Below are positions 18,657 through 27,019 of a stretch of 30,405 nt of DNA, in pieces; position 1 is the first letter of the stretch, and every line of letters begins with the position of its first letter. The translations under genes were made by a program, and so were the position numbers. Source of the DNA: JBDTNL01 sp039933785 (GTDB taxonomy: Bacteria; Acidobacteriota; Thermoanaerobaculia; Multivoradales; JAGPDF01); contig JBDTNL010000046.1 of NCBI GenBank assembly GCA_039933785.1, forward strand, positions 1 to 30,405, written 5' to 3'. The notes under the pieces are model-generated. The model ran no database searches. It worked only from the letters and a program-made list of their open reading frames with translations, and had not been told where the DNA came from.

Positions 18657-19037
18657 AGTCCATCCACCTCGACCACCGATCCATCCACCATCGACGCCGC
18701 CAAGAAGGGCAGCGCCGACCTCCTCATCCTCGCCCTGGTCGACGAAGAAGCCTTGCATGGCTACGAGCTCTCGCGACGAATCGAGGCCCGGTCTGGCGGA
18801 ACGTTGCAGTTCACTCTGGCGTCTCTCTACGCGACGCTCTATCGGCTCGAGGAAGCGGGGCGGATCCACGGCCGTTGGGTCGAGAACGTGGGCGAGCGCC
18901 GACGGCGGTGTTATCGCATCACCCCGCAAGGCCGGAAACAGCTGGCGTCGCAGAGGAACGATTGGAGTCGCTTCATTGCCGCGTTGACTCACGTGGCCGG
19001 CGTCCCCGCGTCTCCGGTGCCGGTCGCGAACCCATGA
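18654..19037 (+). CDS. PadR family transcriptional regulator
   Basis: A 127-aa winged-helix repressor. The N-terminal DNA-binding domain is clear: LLILALVDEEALHGYELSRR, then IEARSGGTLQFTLASLYATLYRLEEAG, the PadR recognition helix, then the wing (RIHGRWVENVGERRRRCYRITPQGRKQL). After that only a short C-terminal helix remains, as in the PadR-s1 subfamily that controls transporter operons in Acidobacteria. The ligand is unknown. Its TGA overlaps the ATG of the permease gene (ATGA at 19034-19037), so both are translated together and the regulator probably controls the permease. There is no Shine-Dalgarno sequence before the ATG, consistent with a very short leader. It is divergent from the subtilase gene. 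Confidence 0.93.
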   Translation: MSPSTSTTDPSTIDAAKKGSADLLILALVDEEALHGYELSRRIEARSGGTLQFTLASLYATLYRLEEAGRIHGRWVENVGERRRRCYRITPQGRKQLASQRNDWSRFIAALTHVAGVPASPVPVANP

Positions 19038-21757
19038 CCGCCGGAGACTTTCGCCACGCGGTCCGGCGCCACGCCGCGGCGTCGGGCCTGGATCTGCCGG
19101 AGGGCATGGTCGACGAGCTCGCCAGCCACCTCGAAGATCTCCATGACGCGGCGCGGCGCGCTGGGGCCACGCCCGAGGAGGCGCGGGCCCGCGCCATGAG
19201 CGCCTTGGCGACATCCGCCCTCACACCCCTGCAACCGCACGCCGAGCGCGACGGGCCGCGGCCCCGCCGGCCGTCCAATCGAATGACCCCCCGAGTCGGA
19301 AGGAGCCCGAGCCTCATGAACGTGTTGCGTTTCGCCCTGCGGCAGTTCCGCCATCACCCGAGCTTCGCCTTCGTCACCGTGCTCGTGCTCGGGCTCGGCG
19401 TTGGCGCCGCGGTGGTGGTCTACACCGTCGTCGACTCGGTGGTGCTTCGACCCCTTCCGTACGCCCACCCCGATCGCCTGGTGACGCTCTGGGATACCAA
19501 CGCCGAGCGCGGCCGCGCGCACGATCAACTCTCGCCGGTGACCTTCATGGACTATCGCGCCCTGCCGGTGTTCAAGGACGCGGCCGCCTGGTGGCGTCCG
19601 AGCGTGAATCTCACGGCGCCGGACGCGGATCCGATACGCGTCAACAGCATCGAGACCAGCGCCAATCTGTTCGAGGTTCTCGGCGTGCGGCCTCAGGTTG
19701 GCGCCGGTTTCCCGCCGCAGGGTCCGCTCTTCCACGAGACCGAGCTCGCGGCGGTGATCAGCGATCGGCTCTGGCGTTCCCGCTACGGCGCCGACCCCGC
19801 GATCGTCGGCCGGCAAATTACGTTGAACGACCGGCCGTACACCGTCCTCGGTGTCATGCCGCGGCGATTCAGCTTCCCCGGCGACATTGACGTCTGGGAG
19901 CGCCTGCGCTGGAACATGAAGGATCACTACCGCTCGGCGCATTTCATGGAGGGTGTGGCGCGGCTCGCCGACGGCGTCGAGCTGCCACGCGCGATGAGCG
20001 CCTGCGACGCGCTCGCACGGCGCCTCGAGACCGACTTTGCGAGCTCCAACAAGGCGTGGGCCGTCCGCCTCGTGCCGCTGCTCGACGACCAACTGGGCTA
20101 CTACCGGCCGGCCCTGGCGGTCCTCTTTGGCGCCGTGGGGCTGCTGCTCATGATCGCCTGCCTCAACATCGCAAGCCTCATGCTCACCCGAGCCCTGTCG
20201 CGTCAGCGCGAGGTCGCAGTGCGGATCGCGCTCGGTGCGTCGCGGCGCCAAATCGTCAGCCAGCTGCTCGCGGAAAGCGGCGTCTTGTCGACGTTGGGCG
20301 TGGCAGTCGGAATCATGTTCGCCGCCATCGCGATGCCGCTCATCCTCAGGCTGGCGCCGATCGGCATCCCGCGTATGGACGAAGTGCGGATCGGGCTCGG
20401 CGCCCTGGGGGTGGGTGCAGCCTGCATTGCCGCAACCACACTCTTCTTCGGGTCGGTCCCGGCGCTCGCCTTGCTGCGGGGGAAACCGGCGCAGGACCTT
20501 CGCGCGGGCGGGCGCGGCAGCTCGTTGCGTGGGCGGCGTATCTATTCCGGCCTGGTGGTGGGCGAAGTGGCGTTGGCCTTCGCGCTGCTGATGAGCTCGG
20601 CGCTCCTCGTGCGAACGGTCACGCGCATGATGTCGACGCCTACTGGCGTCGATGCGGATCCGGTGGTCGCGACCAGCGTCCAGCTCATCGGCTCGGCGTA
20701 CGGGGAGTGGCCTCGGGTCGGTGACGTGCACAGCCGCCTGCTCGAGACAATCCGCCGTCAGCCGGGCATCGAATCCGCGGGAGCCGCCAACTTCCTGCCC
20801 TTCGAGGCCGGTTGGCGTGCTCCCTTCGGAATCGGCGGTGAGCCAGCCCCGGCACGAGTCGAGGATGCACCGCAGGCCCAAATGCACAGCGTCAGCGACG
20901 GCTACTTCGAGACCATGCGCGCGCAGGTCGCATCTGGCCGCTTCTTCACCGCCGCTGACGGCGCCGCCGCGCCTCCGGTGGTGGTCGTGAACGAGACGTT
21001 CGCCAAGCAATTCCTCGCCGACGGACCGATCGCCGGACGAATGTACGTGACCCACTCTCACGGCGTCGGTCCGCTGGGCGCGAACCTGATGACTGCCGGT
21101 CGCGACATGCACCAGGGCATCCCCTTCGAGATCGTCGGCGTGGTCAAGGACATCCGCGATGCACCTCTCGGGCAGCCGGTCGAGCCCGCGGTGTATTTCG
21201 CGGAGAAACAGTTCGCGTTCCGCGAGCAGACCCTGGTCGTGCGGGCGGTCGATCGAGCGACGGCGGTGGCGGCGGTGCGTACGGCACTCGCGGCCGTGGC
21301 TCCCGGCGTGCCCATGGGTCCGGTGCGCACTTGGGGTGAACAGCGCGTCGCGCGGACCGCGGAGCAGCGCCTGCTGACCACCGTCCTAGTGGGCTTCGGC
21401 GGTCTCGCCATGGGGCTCGCCGCGCTCGGTATCTACGGGCTGTTCTCGTGGACCGTGGCCCTGCGCACCCGCGAACTCGCGATCCGCCTCACCCTGGGCG
21501 CCCAGCCGGGCGCGCTCGGCGCGCGAGTGGTGGCGCAGAGCGCGGCGCTGGTCGTCGGCGGACTCGCCGCCGGCTTCCTGATCGTGCGCCTCGCCGAGGG
21601 CGCGCTGCTCCGCGTGCTCTTCGACGTCTCGCCGAGCGACGGCCGCTCGACCGTCGTCGCTGGCGGCCTGCTGCTCGCCGTGGCTCTCGCCTCGTGCATA
21701 GCACCCGCCCGTCGGGCGATGCGCGTCGATCCAGCGGAGGGCCTGCGCGCCGAGTAG
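19034..21757 (+). CDS. ADOP-type ABC transporter permease (MacB/FtsX superfamily)
   Basis: A 907-aa permease. Residues 3-60 form the soluble 'permease prefix' domain (RHAVRRHAAASGLDLPEGMV, ending in a TPEEARARAMSAL helix) characteristic of acidobacterial duplicated orphan permeases. TM1 lies at about 111-133, after NVLRFALRQFRHHPSF. A MacB-type periplasmic core follows (DRLVTLWDTNAERG; YTVLGVMPRRFSFPGDIDVW). The first FtsX block is LLMIACLNIASLMLTRALSR and REVAVRIALGASRRQIVSQL; a second periplasmic core and FtsX block (RTRELAIRLTLGAQPGALG) end the protein. The duplicated core makes it about twice a MacB permease, and no ATPase is encoded nearby, as expected for orphans. An internal ATG at 19316 has a GGAAGG site and could give a product without the prefix. 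The cargo is unknown. Confidence 0.9.
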   Translation: MTAGDFRHAVRRHAAASGLDLPEGMVDELASHLEDLHDAARRAGATPEEARARAMSALATSALTPLQPHAERDGPRPRRPSNRMTPRVGRSPSLMNVLRFALRQFRHHPSFAFVTVLVLGLGVGAAVVVYTVVDSVVLRPLPYAHPDRLVTLWDTNAERGRAHDQLSPVTFMDYRALPVFKDAAAWWRPSVNLTAPDADPIRVNSIETSANLFEVLGVRPQVGAGFPPQGPLFHETELAAVISDRLWRSRYGADPAIVGRQITLNDRPYTVLGVMPRRFSFPGDIDVWERLRWNMKDHYRSAHFMEGVARLADGVELPRAMSACDALARRLETDFASSNKAWAVRLVPLLDDQLGYYRPALAVLFGAVGLLLMIACLNIASLMLTRALSRQREVAVRIALGASRRQIVSQLLAESGVLSTLGVAVGIMFAAIAMPLILRLAPIGIPRMDEVRIGLGALGVGAACIAATTLFFGSVPALALLRGKPAQDLRAGGRGSSLRGRRIYSGLVVGEVALAFALLMSSALLVRTVTRMMSTPTGVDADPVVATSVQLIGSAYGEWPRVGDVHSRLLETIRRQPGIESAGAANFLPFEAGWRAPFGIGGEPAPARVEDAPQAQMHSVSDGYFETMRAQVASGRFFTAADGAAAPPVVVVNETFAKQFLADGPIAGRMYVTHSHGVGPLGANLMTAGRDMHQGIPFEIVGVVKDIRDAPLGQPVEPAVYFAEKQFAFREQTLVVRAVDRATAVAAVRTALAAVAPGVPMGPVRTWGEQRVARTAEQRLLTTVLVGFGGLAMGLAALGIYGLFSWTVALRTRELAIRLTLGAQPGALGARVVAQSAALVVGGLAAGFLIVRLAEGALLRVLFDVSPSDGRSTVVAGGLLLAVALASCIAPARRAMRVDPAEGLRAE

Positions 21758-21776
21758 CACCCGCGCGCGCCCGGGA

Positions 21777-21806
21777 GCCGGCCGCGCCAGTGCCGGCCGC
21801 GCCGGT
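21777..21806. repeat. Tandem 15-bp repeat between convergent genes
   Basis: GCCGGCCGCGCCAGT (21777-21791) is followed directly by GCCGGCCGCGCCGGT, 14 of 15 identical. It fills most of the 58-base gap between the convergent permease and PKD genes. Its GC-rich self-complementary segments (CCGGC/GCCGG) could fold and may help end transcription; there is no U-tract. Confidence 0.5.
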
Positions 21807-21815
21807 GCCAGGCGA

Positions 21816-24698
21816 TCAGTGCTTGACGCCGACGATGTAGGCCGGGTCGTGCGTCGTGAGGTTCACCACCTGAGCCGCGGTCAGCGCGCGGCCGTTCTTC
21901 ACCGACACCTCGACGATGAAGCCGCCCACGGGGTAGGGCTTCTTGATCGGATGCTGCGTCGGATCGAACTGCCGCAGCCCGCCCGCGGGAAGGGCGACGT
22001 TACTCAGGGTGCCGATCACCGTGCCGTCAACTCGGCGGTACACCAGGTCGTATCGACCGGCCACTGCTCCAGGGTTGAACAGCCACAGCGTCGTGCTGTA
22101 CGCGGCGTCCTGGCGCAGGCCGGCGAGAACGGACTCGGCGCCCGCGAGGGCCGCATCTGCATCGCGGACCGCCACTAAGGTTTGACCGTAGCGTTTCGCG
22201 GGGTTGCTGTTATCGAAGCTCTCGGCAAGCACGACCGGATAGAGCGGCCCCGGGGACGAGCTCGTGAGGGTCAGCACGCCGGTCCCGGCCTTCAGGCCGA
22301 ACCTACCGAGCAGCACGTTCTGCAGCCGCTGCGTCTGGCCAGCCTCGACGACCACGGGGGTCGGCGAGGTGGCTCTGGGCTTGCCGGGCTTGGTCAAGGC
22401 AAGAGTCGTGGTCACCGTCTCGTCTCCGACATTGGCCAGCAAGAGGTCGGTCACCAGCGAGGGGCCCGCGAGGCCGCCGCCGTTGACGACGCCCAGCAGG
22501 TAGCTCTTGGCCGTCGGTTGGGGCTCGGGAACGGTAAGTGAGATGTCGCCTGTCGCCAGTCGCACATCCGAGGCAAAGGGATGAACCGCTGGACCGTCGA
22601 CGCCTTCGACCACGACACGGTAGTCCGCCTCGGAGGTCACTCCGAACGAATTGCGGAGAGCCTGGATGCCGAACTGTGCTTGACGGTAGGGCGCCAGATT
22701 CAGATCCGAAGACTGGCCCAGCGCTGTGCCCGTCTTGTCGAAGAACCTCAGGTGGTAGGTGGCCGTCTGACTGGCGGGGTTGCTGACGCCGACGATCGAC
22801 TGACGCTCCGTGGTGTCGTTGAGCCCCACCAGATGCTGCGCCGAGCTCCCGATCGCAGGCGCCGTGCCCGAGGGCAGGGACGCACCCGGCACGGCGAGCG
22901 CGAAGATCTGACCTGTCTTGCGCGCGGTGGTGTCTAGGGCAGTCACGATCGGGCTCACGGCCGTGCTGTCGACGATGACGTTCACGAAACCGGACTGGCC
23001 AGGGCGCCCGAAGAGGCTCAGTGCATCCGGTAAGTAGGCCGTGGCGTGAGGAGCGATCGCCACGGTGCGCCGCGGCGGATTCACGTCGGGCGTTCCACGC
23101 TTGCGGAACTCGAGTGTCACCGCGAGCGTCGCGGCCCCGGGGTTGTAGACGTAGAGGTCGTTCGATTGCAGAAGCGGCGCGAGGCCGTCGAAGACCCAGG
23201 GGAGCAGCACCGTCTTCTTCTGCGCGACGACCACGAAGGTCCGGCTCTTGATTGCCGCCCGCGTGTCCTTGGTCACCGTCAACGTGACGAGGAACGATCC
23301 GGCGTTCGCCCACGAGTGAGACACGCTCTGACCGTGGGTGGGGGCCGTGCCGTCGCCAAAGTTCCAGGAGTAAGCGGTCGCCGCGGTCTCGACGGCGATC
23401 AGGGCCACCGTCTGGCCGCTGGACGCTTGGCAGGAATCGGCGCCGCCCTCGGTCTGGCACGAGGCATCGGTGGTGAAATCGGCGCTCACCGGCGGCAGCG
23501 ACGGCGACACAGTGACGGCTTTGGTCTTCGACGGCAGACAGGTGAGGCTAAGGCAACCGGGTGGCGTGACGGTCAGCGCCACGTTGTACGTGCCAGCCTG
23601 AACGAAAGCGTGAAGGACCGTCACTCCGGACGCAGTCGGACTGCCATCGGAGAAGTCCCAGCTGTACACCGAGCCGAGGGGCAGGAAGGTGGACGGGCTG
23701 GCATCGAAAACCACGACCTGGTCCGTCGTGGGCGAGGGCGGTGACACCGTGAACGCCAGTTCGCCGCCCGTCGGGTTGGGATCGATCACGGTGACCACTC
23801 GGGTCGCCAAGGTTCCAGTGCCCGAGGCATTGCTTGCCGCGAGAGTTACGGTCTTTTGCCCCGGAGTAGAGAAGCGCACCTGAGGATTCGCCGTCGTTGC
23901 GCTGCTCGGCGACCCGCTCTGGAACGACCAACTCCAAGCCGAGGGCGCGCCCGTCGAAGAATCCGCAAAGCTGACCAGATCGCCGGGGTGGATCGCCGTC
24001 GGTTGCCAGGTGAAGTCGGATACCGGGACCGGCGCGGGCACGGCGTCGCAAAGAGGCTTGATCTCGGCGCACAGGGCGGTGGTCAAACCGCCAGGCTTGG
24101 ACACATAGTCCGCGTCGTACAGGTCTTGAGCCGTGAAGAAATAGTCCGCGGGCAGGTCGAACAAGGTGGTCAGCTTGTCGTGGCACGTCGAGTTGAAGTC
24201 GAAGTTGAGCTCACCTCCGCAGCGGGAACCCTTGACTTGACGGCGAACCGTCACGGTCCAGCCTGAGCCCGTAAGAGTCGTCAAGAAATGCGTGGACCAC
24301 GGACAGGCCTGTCCGGGGGCGCAGCCGAGGAAGTCGATCAGTGCCTCCTCGTGGACGACTCCGCTCTGCACGAGTTGGATGAGGATCGAGCCGTCGGAAG
24401 GGGAGGAGTTCGAATTGGTGGCCGTACCTTGGGCGTCGGACCCACCGCTGGGGTTGTCAGCGACGGTTCCCGAGGCGGGATCGATCAGCATGCCGTAGCG
24501 CGGTTCGTAGCCCGGAACGGACGGGTGGAAGTCTCCATGGGCTAGATAGAGGCTCGGGGAACTGAAGCTGTTGACCCAGACAGATCCCGTGTACCCCTTG
24601 GCATAGAGCGCGTCCCCGAGGTTGGAGAATGGAACTGCCTGCGCGGCAGCCGTCAGGGCGACGGTCGCAAGGGTGATGGCCATGATGGTTCGCTTCAA
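21816..24698 (-). CDS. Secreted protein with three PKD domains
   Basis: A 960-aa exported protein starting at TTG (24698), with GAGG about 8 bases upstream and a signal peptide (KRTIMAITLATVALTAAAQAV). Residues 23-220 are an unassigned Cys-containing domain (GCAPGQACP; RCGGEL; TCHDKL; LCAEIKPLC). Three PKD domains follow, at about 226-305 (AWSWSFQSGSPSSATTANPQ), 313-398 (VYSWDFSDGSPTASG) and 403-492 (AYSWNFGDGTAPTHGQ), each with the W-x-F-G/S-D-G-like core. Residues 496-960 consist of beta-rich segments (VLLPWVFDGLAPLLQSND, SYLLGVVNGGGLAG, YSTTLWLFNPGAVAGRYDLV) resembling repeated units seen in secreted acidobacterial proteins. No catalytic domain or sorting signal is recognised. A role in adhesion or carbohydrate/protein binding at the surface is plausible but unproven. 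Confidence 0.85.
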   Translation of the reverse strand: MKRTIMAITLATVALTAAAQAVPFSNLGDALYAKGYTGSVWVNSFSSPSLYLAHGDFHPSVPGYEPRYGMLIDPASGTVADNPSGGSDAQGTATNSNSSPSDGSILIQLVQSGVVHEEALIDFLGCAPGQACPWSTHFLTTLTGSGWTVTVRRQVKGSRCGGELNFDFNSTCHDKLTTLFDLPADYFFTAQDLYDADYVSKPGGLTTALCAEIKPLCDAVPAPVPVSDFTWQPTAIHPGDLVSFADSSTGAPSAWSWSFQSGSPSSATTANPQVRFSTPGQKTVTLAASNASGTGTLATRVVTVIDPNPTGGELAFTVSPPSPTTDQVVVFDASPSTFLPLGSVYSWDFSDGSPTASGVTVLHAFVQAGTYNVALTVTPPGCLSLTCLPSKTKAVTVSPSLPPVSADFTTDASCQTEGGADSCQASSGQTVALIAVETAATAYSWNFGDGTAPTHGQSVSHSWANAGSFLVTLTVTKDTRAAIKSRTFVVVAQKKTVLLPWVFDGLAPLLQSNDLYVYNPGAATLAVTLEFRKRGTPDVNPPRRTVAIAPHATAYLPDALSLFGRPGQSGFVNVIVDSTAVSPIVTALDTTARKTGQIFALAVPGASLPSGTAPAIGSSAQHLVGLNDTTERQSIVGVSNPASQTATYHLRFFDKTGTALGQSSDLNLAPYRQAQFGIQALRNSFGVTSEADYRVVVEGVDGPAVHPFASDVRLATGDISLTVPEPQPTAKSYLLGVVNGGGLAGPSLVTDLLLANVGDETVTTTLALTKPGKPRATSPTPVVVEAGQTQRLQNVLLGRFGLKAGTGVLTLTSSSPGPLYPVVLAESFDNSNPAKRYGQTLVAVRDADAALAGAESVLAGLRQDAAYSTTLWLFNPGAVAGRYDLVYRRVDGTVIGTLSNVALPAGGLRQFDPTQHPIKKPYPVGGFIVEVSVKNGRALTAAQVVNLTTHDPAYIVGVKH

Positions 24699-24781
24699 TC
24701 GTTTGTCCTCGCTCGGATGTGATTAAAGCATGAGTCGAGGCCGAAAGGCAGCCCTCTCGAGCCGGCGGATGGCCTCCGACC

Positions 24782-26855
24782 TCAGGGCGCCGCGCGCCGC
24801 AACACTCCCGCGCTCTCGAGCGCCTGCAGATACTCGACCACGTCGGCGAGCGGCGTCGGACCGTAGACCGCCGACACGGCATCGCGAATGTCCTGCGCAT
24901 TGCGCTTGCCGTCCACCCAATTCAGCGTCTCGTAGGTCGCATCGTCTTGTAGCTTCAGCGCCTTGGCCCGATCGGCGCCGATGTGGTCGCCGAGGTAGTC
25001 GTAGCCGAAAACCCCCATCGGGCCTTGCGGCGCGGTGTTGCGCGCGAAGACCAAGGCGCCGTCTCCGCTCGCCGGCGATGGGTCGAGGGCCGCGCCACCG
25101 AAAAGCTGCGACCGCGCCGCGAGGAAACGGTCGGCTTCGGCTCGGCTGGCGGCGTCGCGGGGGGCAAAACGGTCGAGCGAAGCGAAGATTTGGCGTTCGC
25201 TCCACTGGTCGAGCCGTAGGAGCGCCGCCGCTTCCGCCGCCGGCAGTGTGCCGCGATGCTCGAGCGTGTGCGCGGCGCGCTCGAGGCTGCGGGCTTCGAT
25301 CACGTGGGTGAGCGCCGCGGCGTCACTGGCGCCGGCGTTGGCCAAAAACCAGCCGCTCGCGGCGGCGAGGAATCCGGCTCGCCGGAGCTTGGTGGGATCG
25401 ATGTTGGCCGCGGTGTCGAAGTTGGTGTGAATGTACCGATCGGGCCAATCGTTGAAGTAGATCGCCGGAATCCCGAACGAGCCCTCGCCGTAGATCTCAT
25501 GATCGCTGCCCAGCGTGAGGTCGGCGAAATCGGCCTGCAACGCCTCCTTGCCTCCCTCGGGAGCGACGAGCGGGAAGTCCGCCTCGGCGCCGCCGGCGAA
25601 CGCCGCCGACTGCCGGTTCAACCATTCACCGAACGTCGCGGCGACATCGTGGATGAACGAGGGCAGGCTCGCGGGTCCGCGCGTGACGTGGAAAATCGCC
25701 TTGGTCACCGGCCCGCCGCCCACCATGTCGAGATGAATCGCCGCACGAATGCGGCGCGTGATCTCCGGATGGGAAACCAGCAGCGAGAGCGTGCCCTCGA
25801 CTTCGGGGGGGGAAGATCCAGCGCAGTGTTCTGGCGGGGCGCGCCAAGCGGCCCGCGTGCACGAGCGTGCCGAGAGTCCGCGCAACCTCGAGGATGGTGG
25901 CGCAGCCGCTCGCATTGTCGTTGGCGCCAGGGCGCGGGTGATCGAGGTGGCAGCTGAAGACGATGTCTTCCGCCGCCAGCGTCGGATTCGATCCCGGGAG
26001 CGTTGCGGAGACCACGTCGTAGTGTCCGTCGTGCTGGCCGGCGCGCACCGTGGCGTGCAGCCGGATCGTCTCGCCCACCGCGAGGCGAGCCTGGAGGGCG
26101 CGCGCGGTCTTCAGCGACGCCATGAAGGCGAAGCTCGGCGTCTTGTTGAAGCTGCCGACGTGGCCCCAGCGCACCAGGTTCTCGTCTTCGCCCCACCACG
26201 CGGTGCGCTGATTCTGCGCGTAGCTCACCATGCCCGCGGCGCCGAAGCGCTCGACGGCGAGCGGCTCCACGGCTTCGGGCTGAGACGACACCAGCACGAT
26301 CCGGCCCTTGACGTCGCGCCCGGCATAGTCCCGTTCGGAGGTTCCGGCGCCGACGTCGACCAGCTCGGCCGTCACGTCGGCGCTCTCGCTGTCTTGCGCG
26401 AGTGAGAGCGGCAGCGTGTCCCAACTCGCCAAGCGGTGGCGAGGGACCCACCCGTCGCCGTCGCGGCCGAGCTCCCAGAGCTCGGCGAACTCGGCGTCCC
26501 AGGGCCGGCGGGAGCGCTGCGTGCCGTAGAAGATTTTGCCGTCGGCCGGAATCTCCACGATCGCGGCATCGCTCAAGCCGTAGCTACGAAGTTCGCCGGC
26601 GATGAACTCGGCGGCGGCGTGAAACCCGTGTGAGCCCCGCATCCGGTGCTGGCGGGAGAGCAACTCGAGATTGCGTTTCGCGGCCTCGCCCGAGAGCTCC
26701 TCGGCGAGCGCCGAGATGGTGCTCGCGGGAAGGAGCGGTGCGCTGCCCGCGGCCGGCGCGGCGGGGGCGCTCCAGGCCGGGGGCGCGGGAATGAACACGA
26801 CGAGCGCGATGAGAGCGATGAGAGAGGTGAGGTCTGGGTGCTTGATTTGCGACAT
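24782..26855 (-). CDS. M28 family zinc metallopeptidase with PA-type insert, interrupted by a frameshift
   Basis: Secreted aminopeptidase-like protein read in two overlapping frames. The 5' frame (26855 downward) gives a signal peptide (LIALIALVVFIPAPPAWSA), an N-terminal domain, a PA-like segment (GRIVLVSSQPEAVEPLA ... GMVSYAQNQ, about 183-216) and the first zinc ligands in SCHLDHPRPGANDNASG (His303, Asp312). At 25805-25812 a run of eight C (minus strand) shifts the frame after RTLRWIFPP. The other frame continues with EVEGTLSLLVSHPEI (catalytic/zinc Glu pair), HLDMVGGG and IHTNFDT, the remaining ligands. With seven C the two join as one 690-aa protein. The ATG has GGAGG 5 bases upstream. 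The tail TLNWVDGKRNAQDIRDAVSA resembles a PqqD-like wing. Sequencing error, true pseudogene, or slippage cannot be separated here. Confidence 0.85.
25805..25812 (-). other. Frameshift site: run of eight C in the M28 gene
   Basis: On the plus strand, eight consecutive G. With seven, codons TTC CCC CCC GAA GTC would be read and the M28 frame would be continuous; with eight, the upstream frame runs on to a stop at 25626 without its second set of metal ligands. Confidence 0.8.
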
Positions 26856-26965
26856 CGAAACCTCCGGGATGCGTGGAGTCTACTCGTCAGGTCTCGGTGC
26901 TCACGAGGTCAAGGTGCGTGGCAGTCGATCAGGCCGTGGCGCGTGCTAGCGTCCGCGCGATCGCC

Positions 26966-27019
26966 ATGAAGATCCTTCCGCGGGGGGCTTGCCAGCCCAT
27001 GATGTGCATGGCGCGATGA
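26966..27019 (+). CDS. 17-codon upstream ORF overlapping the antiporter start
   Basis: ATG at 26966 opens a short frame encoding MKILPRGACQPMMCMAR, whose TGA overlaps the antiporter ATG at 27016 as ATGA. It may be a leader peptide that controls antiporter translation by coupling, or a chance frame. There is no clear ribosome binding site. The Cys and Met content is unusual for a random GC-rich peptide but the length is too small to judge. Confidence 0.3.
   Translation: MKILPRGACQPMMCMAR

Noticed and set aside
18503..19033. Upstream extension of the ADOP permease frame across the PadR gene
   Set aside because: The PadR gene occupies this stretch in a different frame with clear homology; the ATG overlapping the PadR stop yields the expected prefix domain.
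18989..21112. 707-codon minus-strand frame antisense to the ADOP permease
   Set aside because: Composition is His/Arg/Glu-rich without domains, and the opposite strand encodes a clearly recognisable permease.
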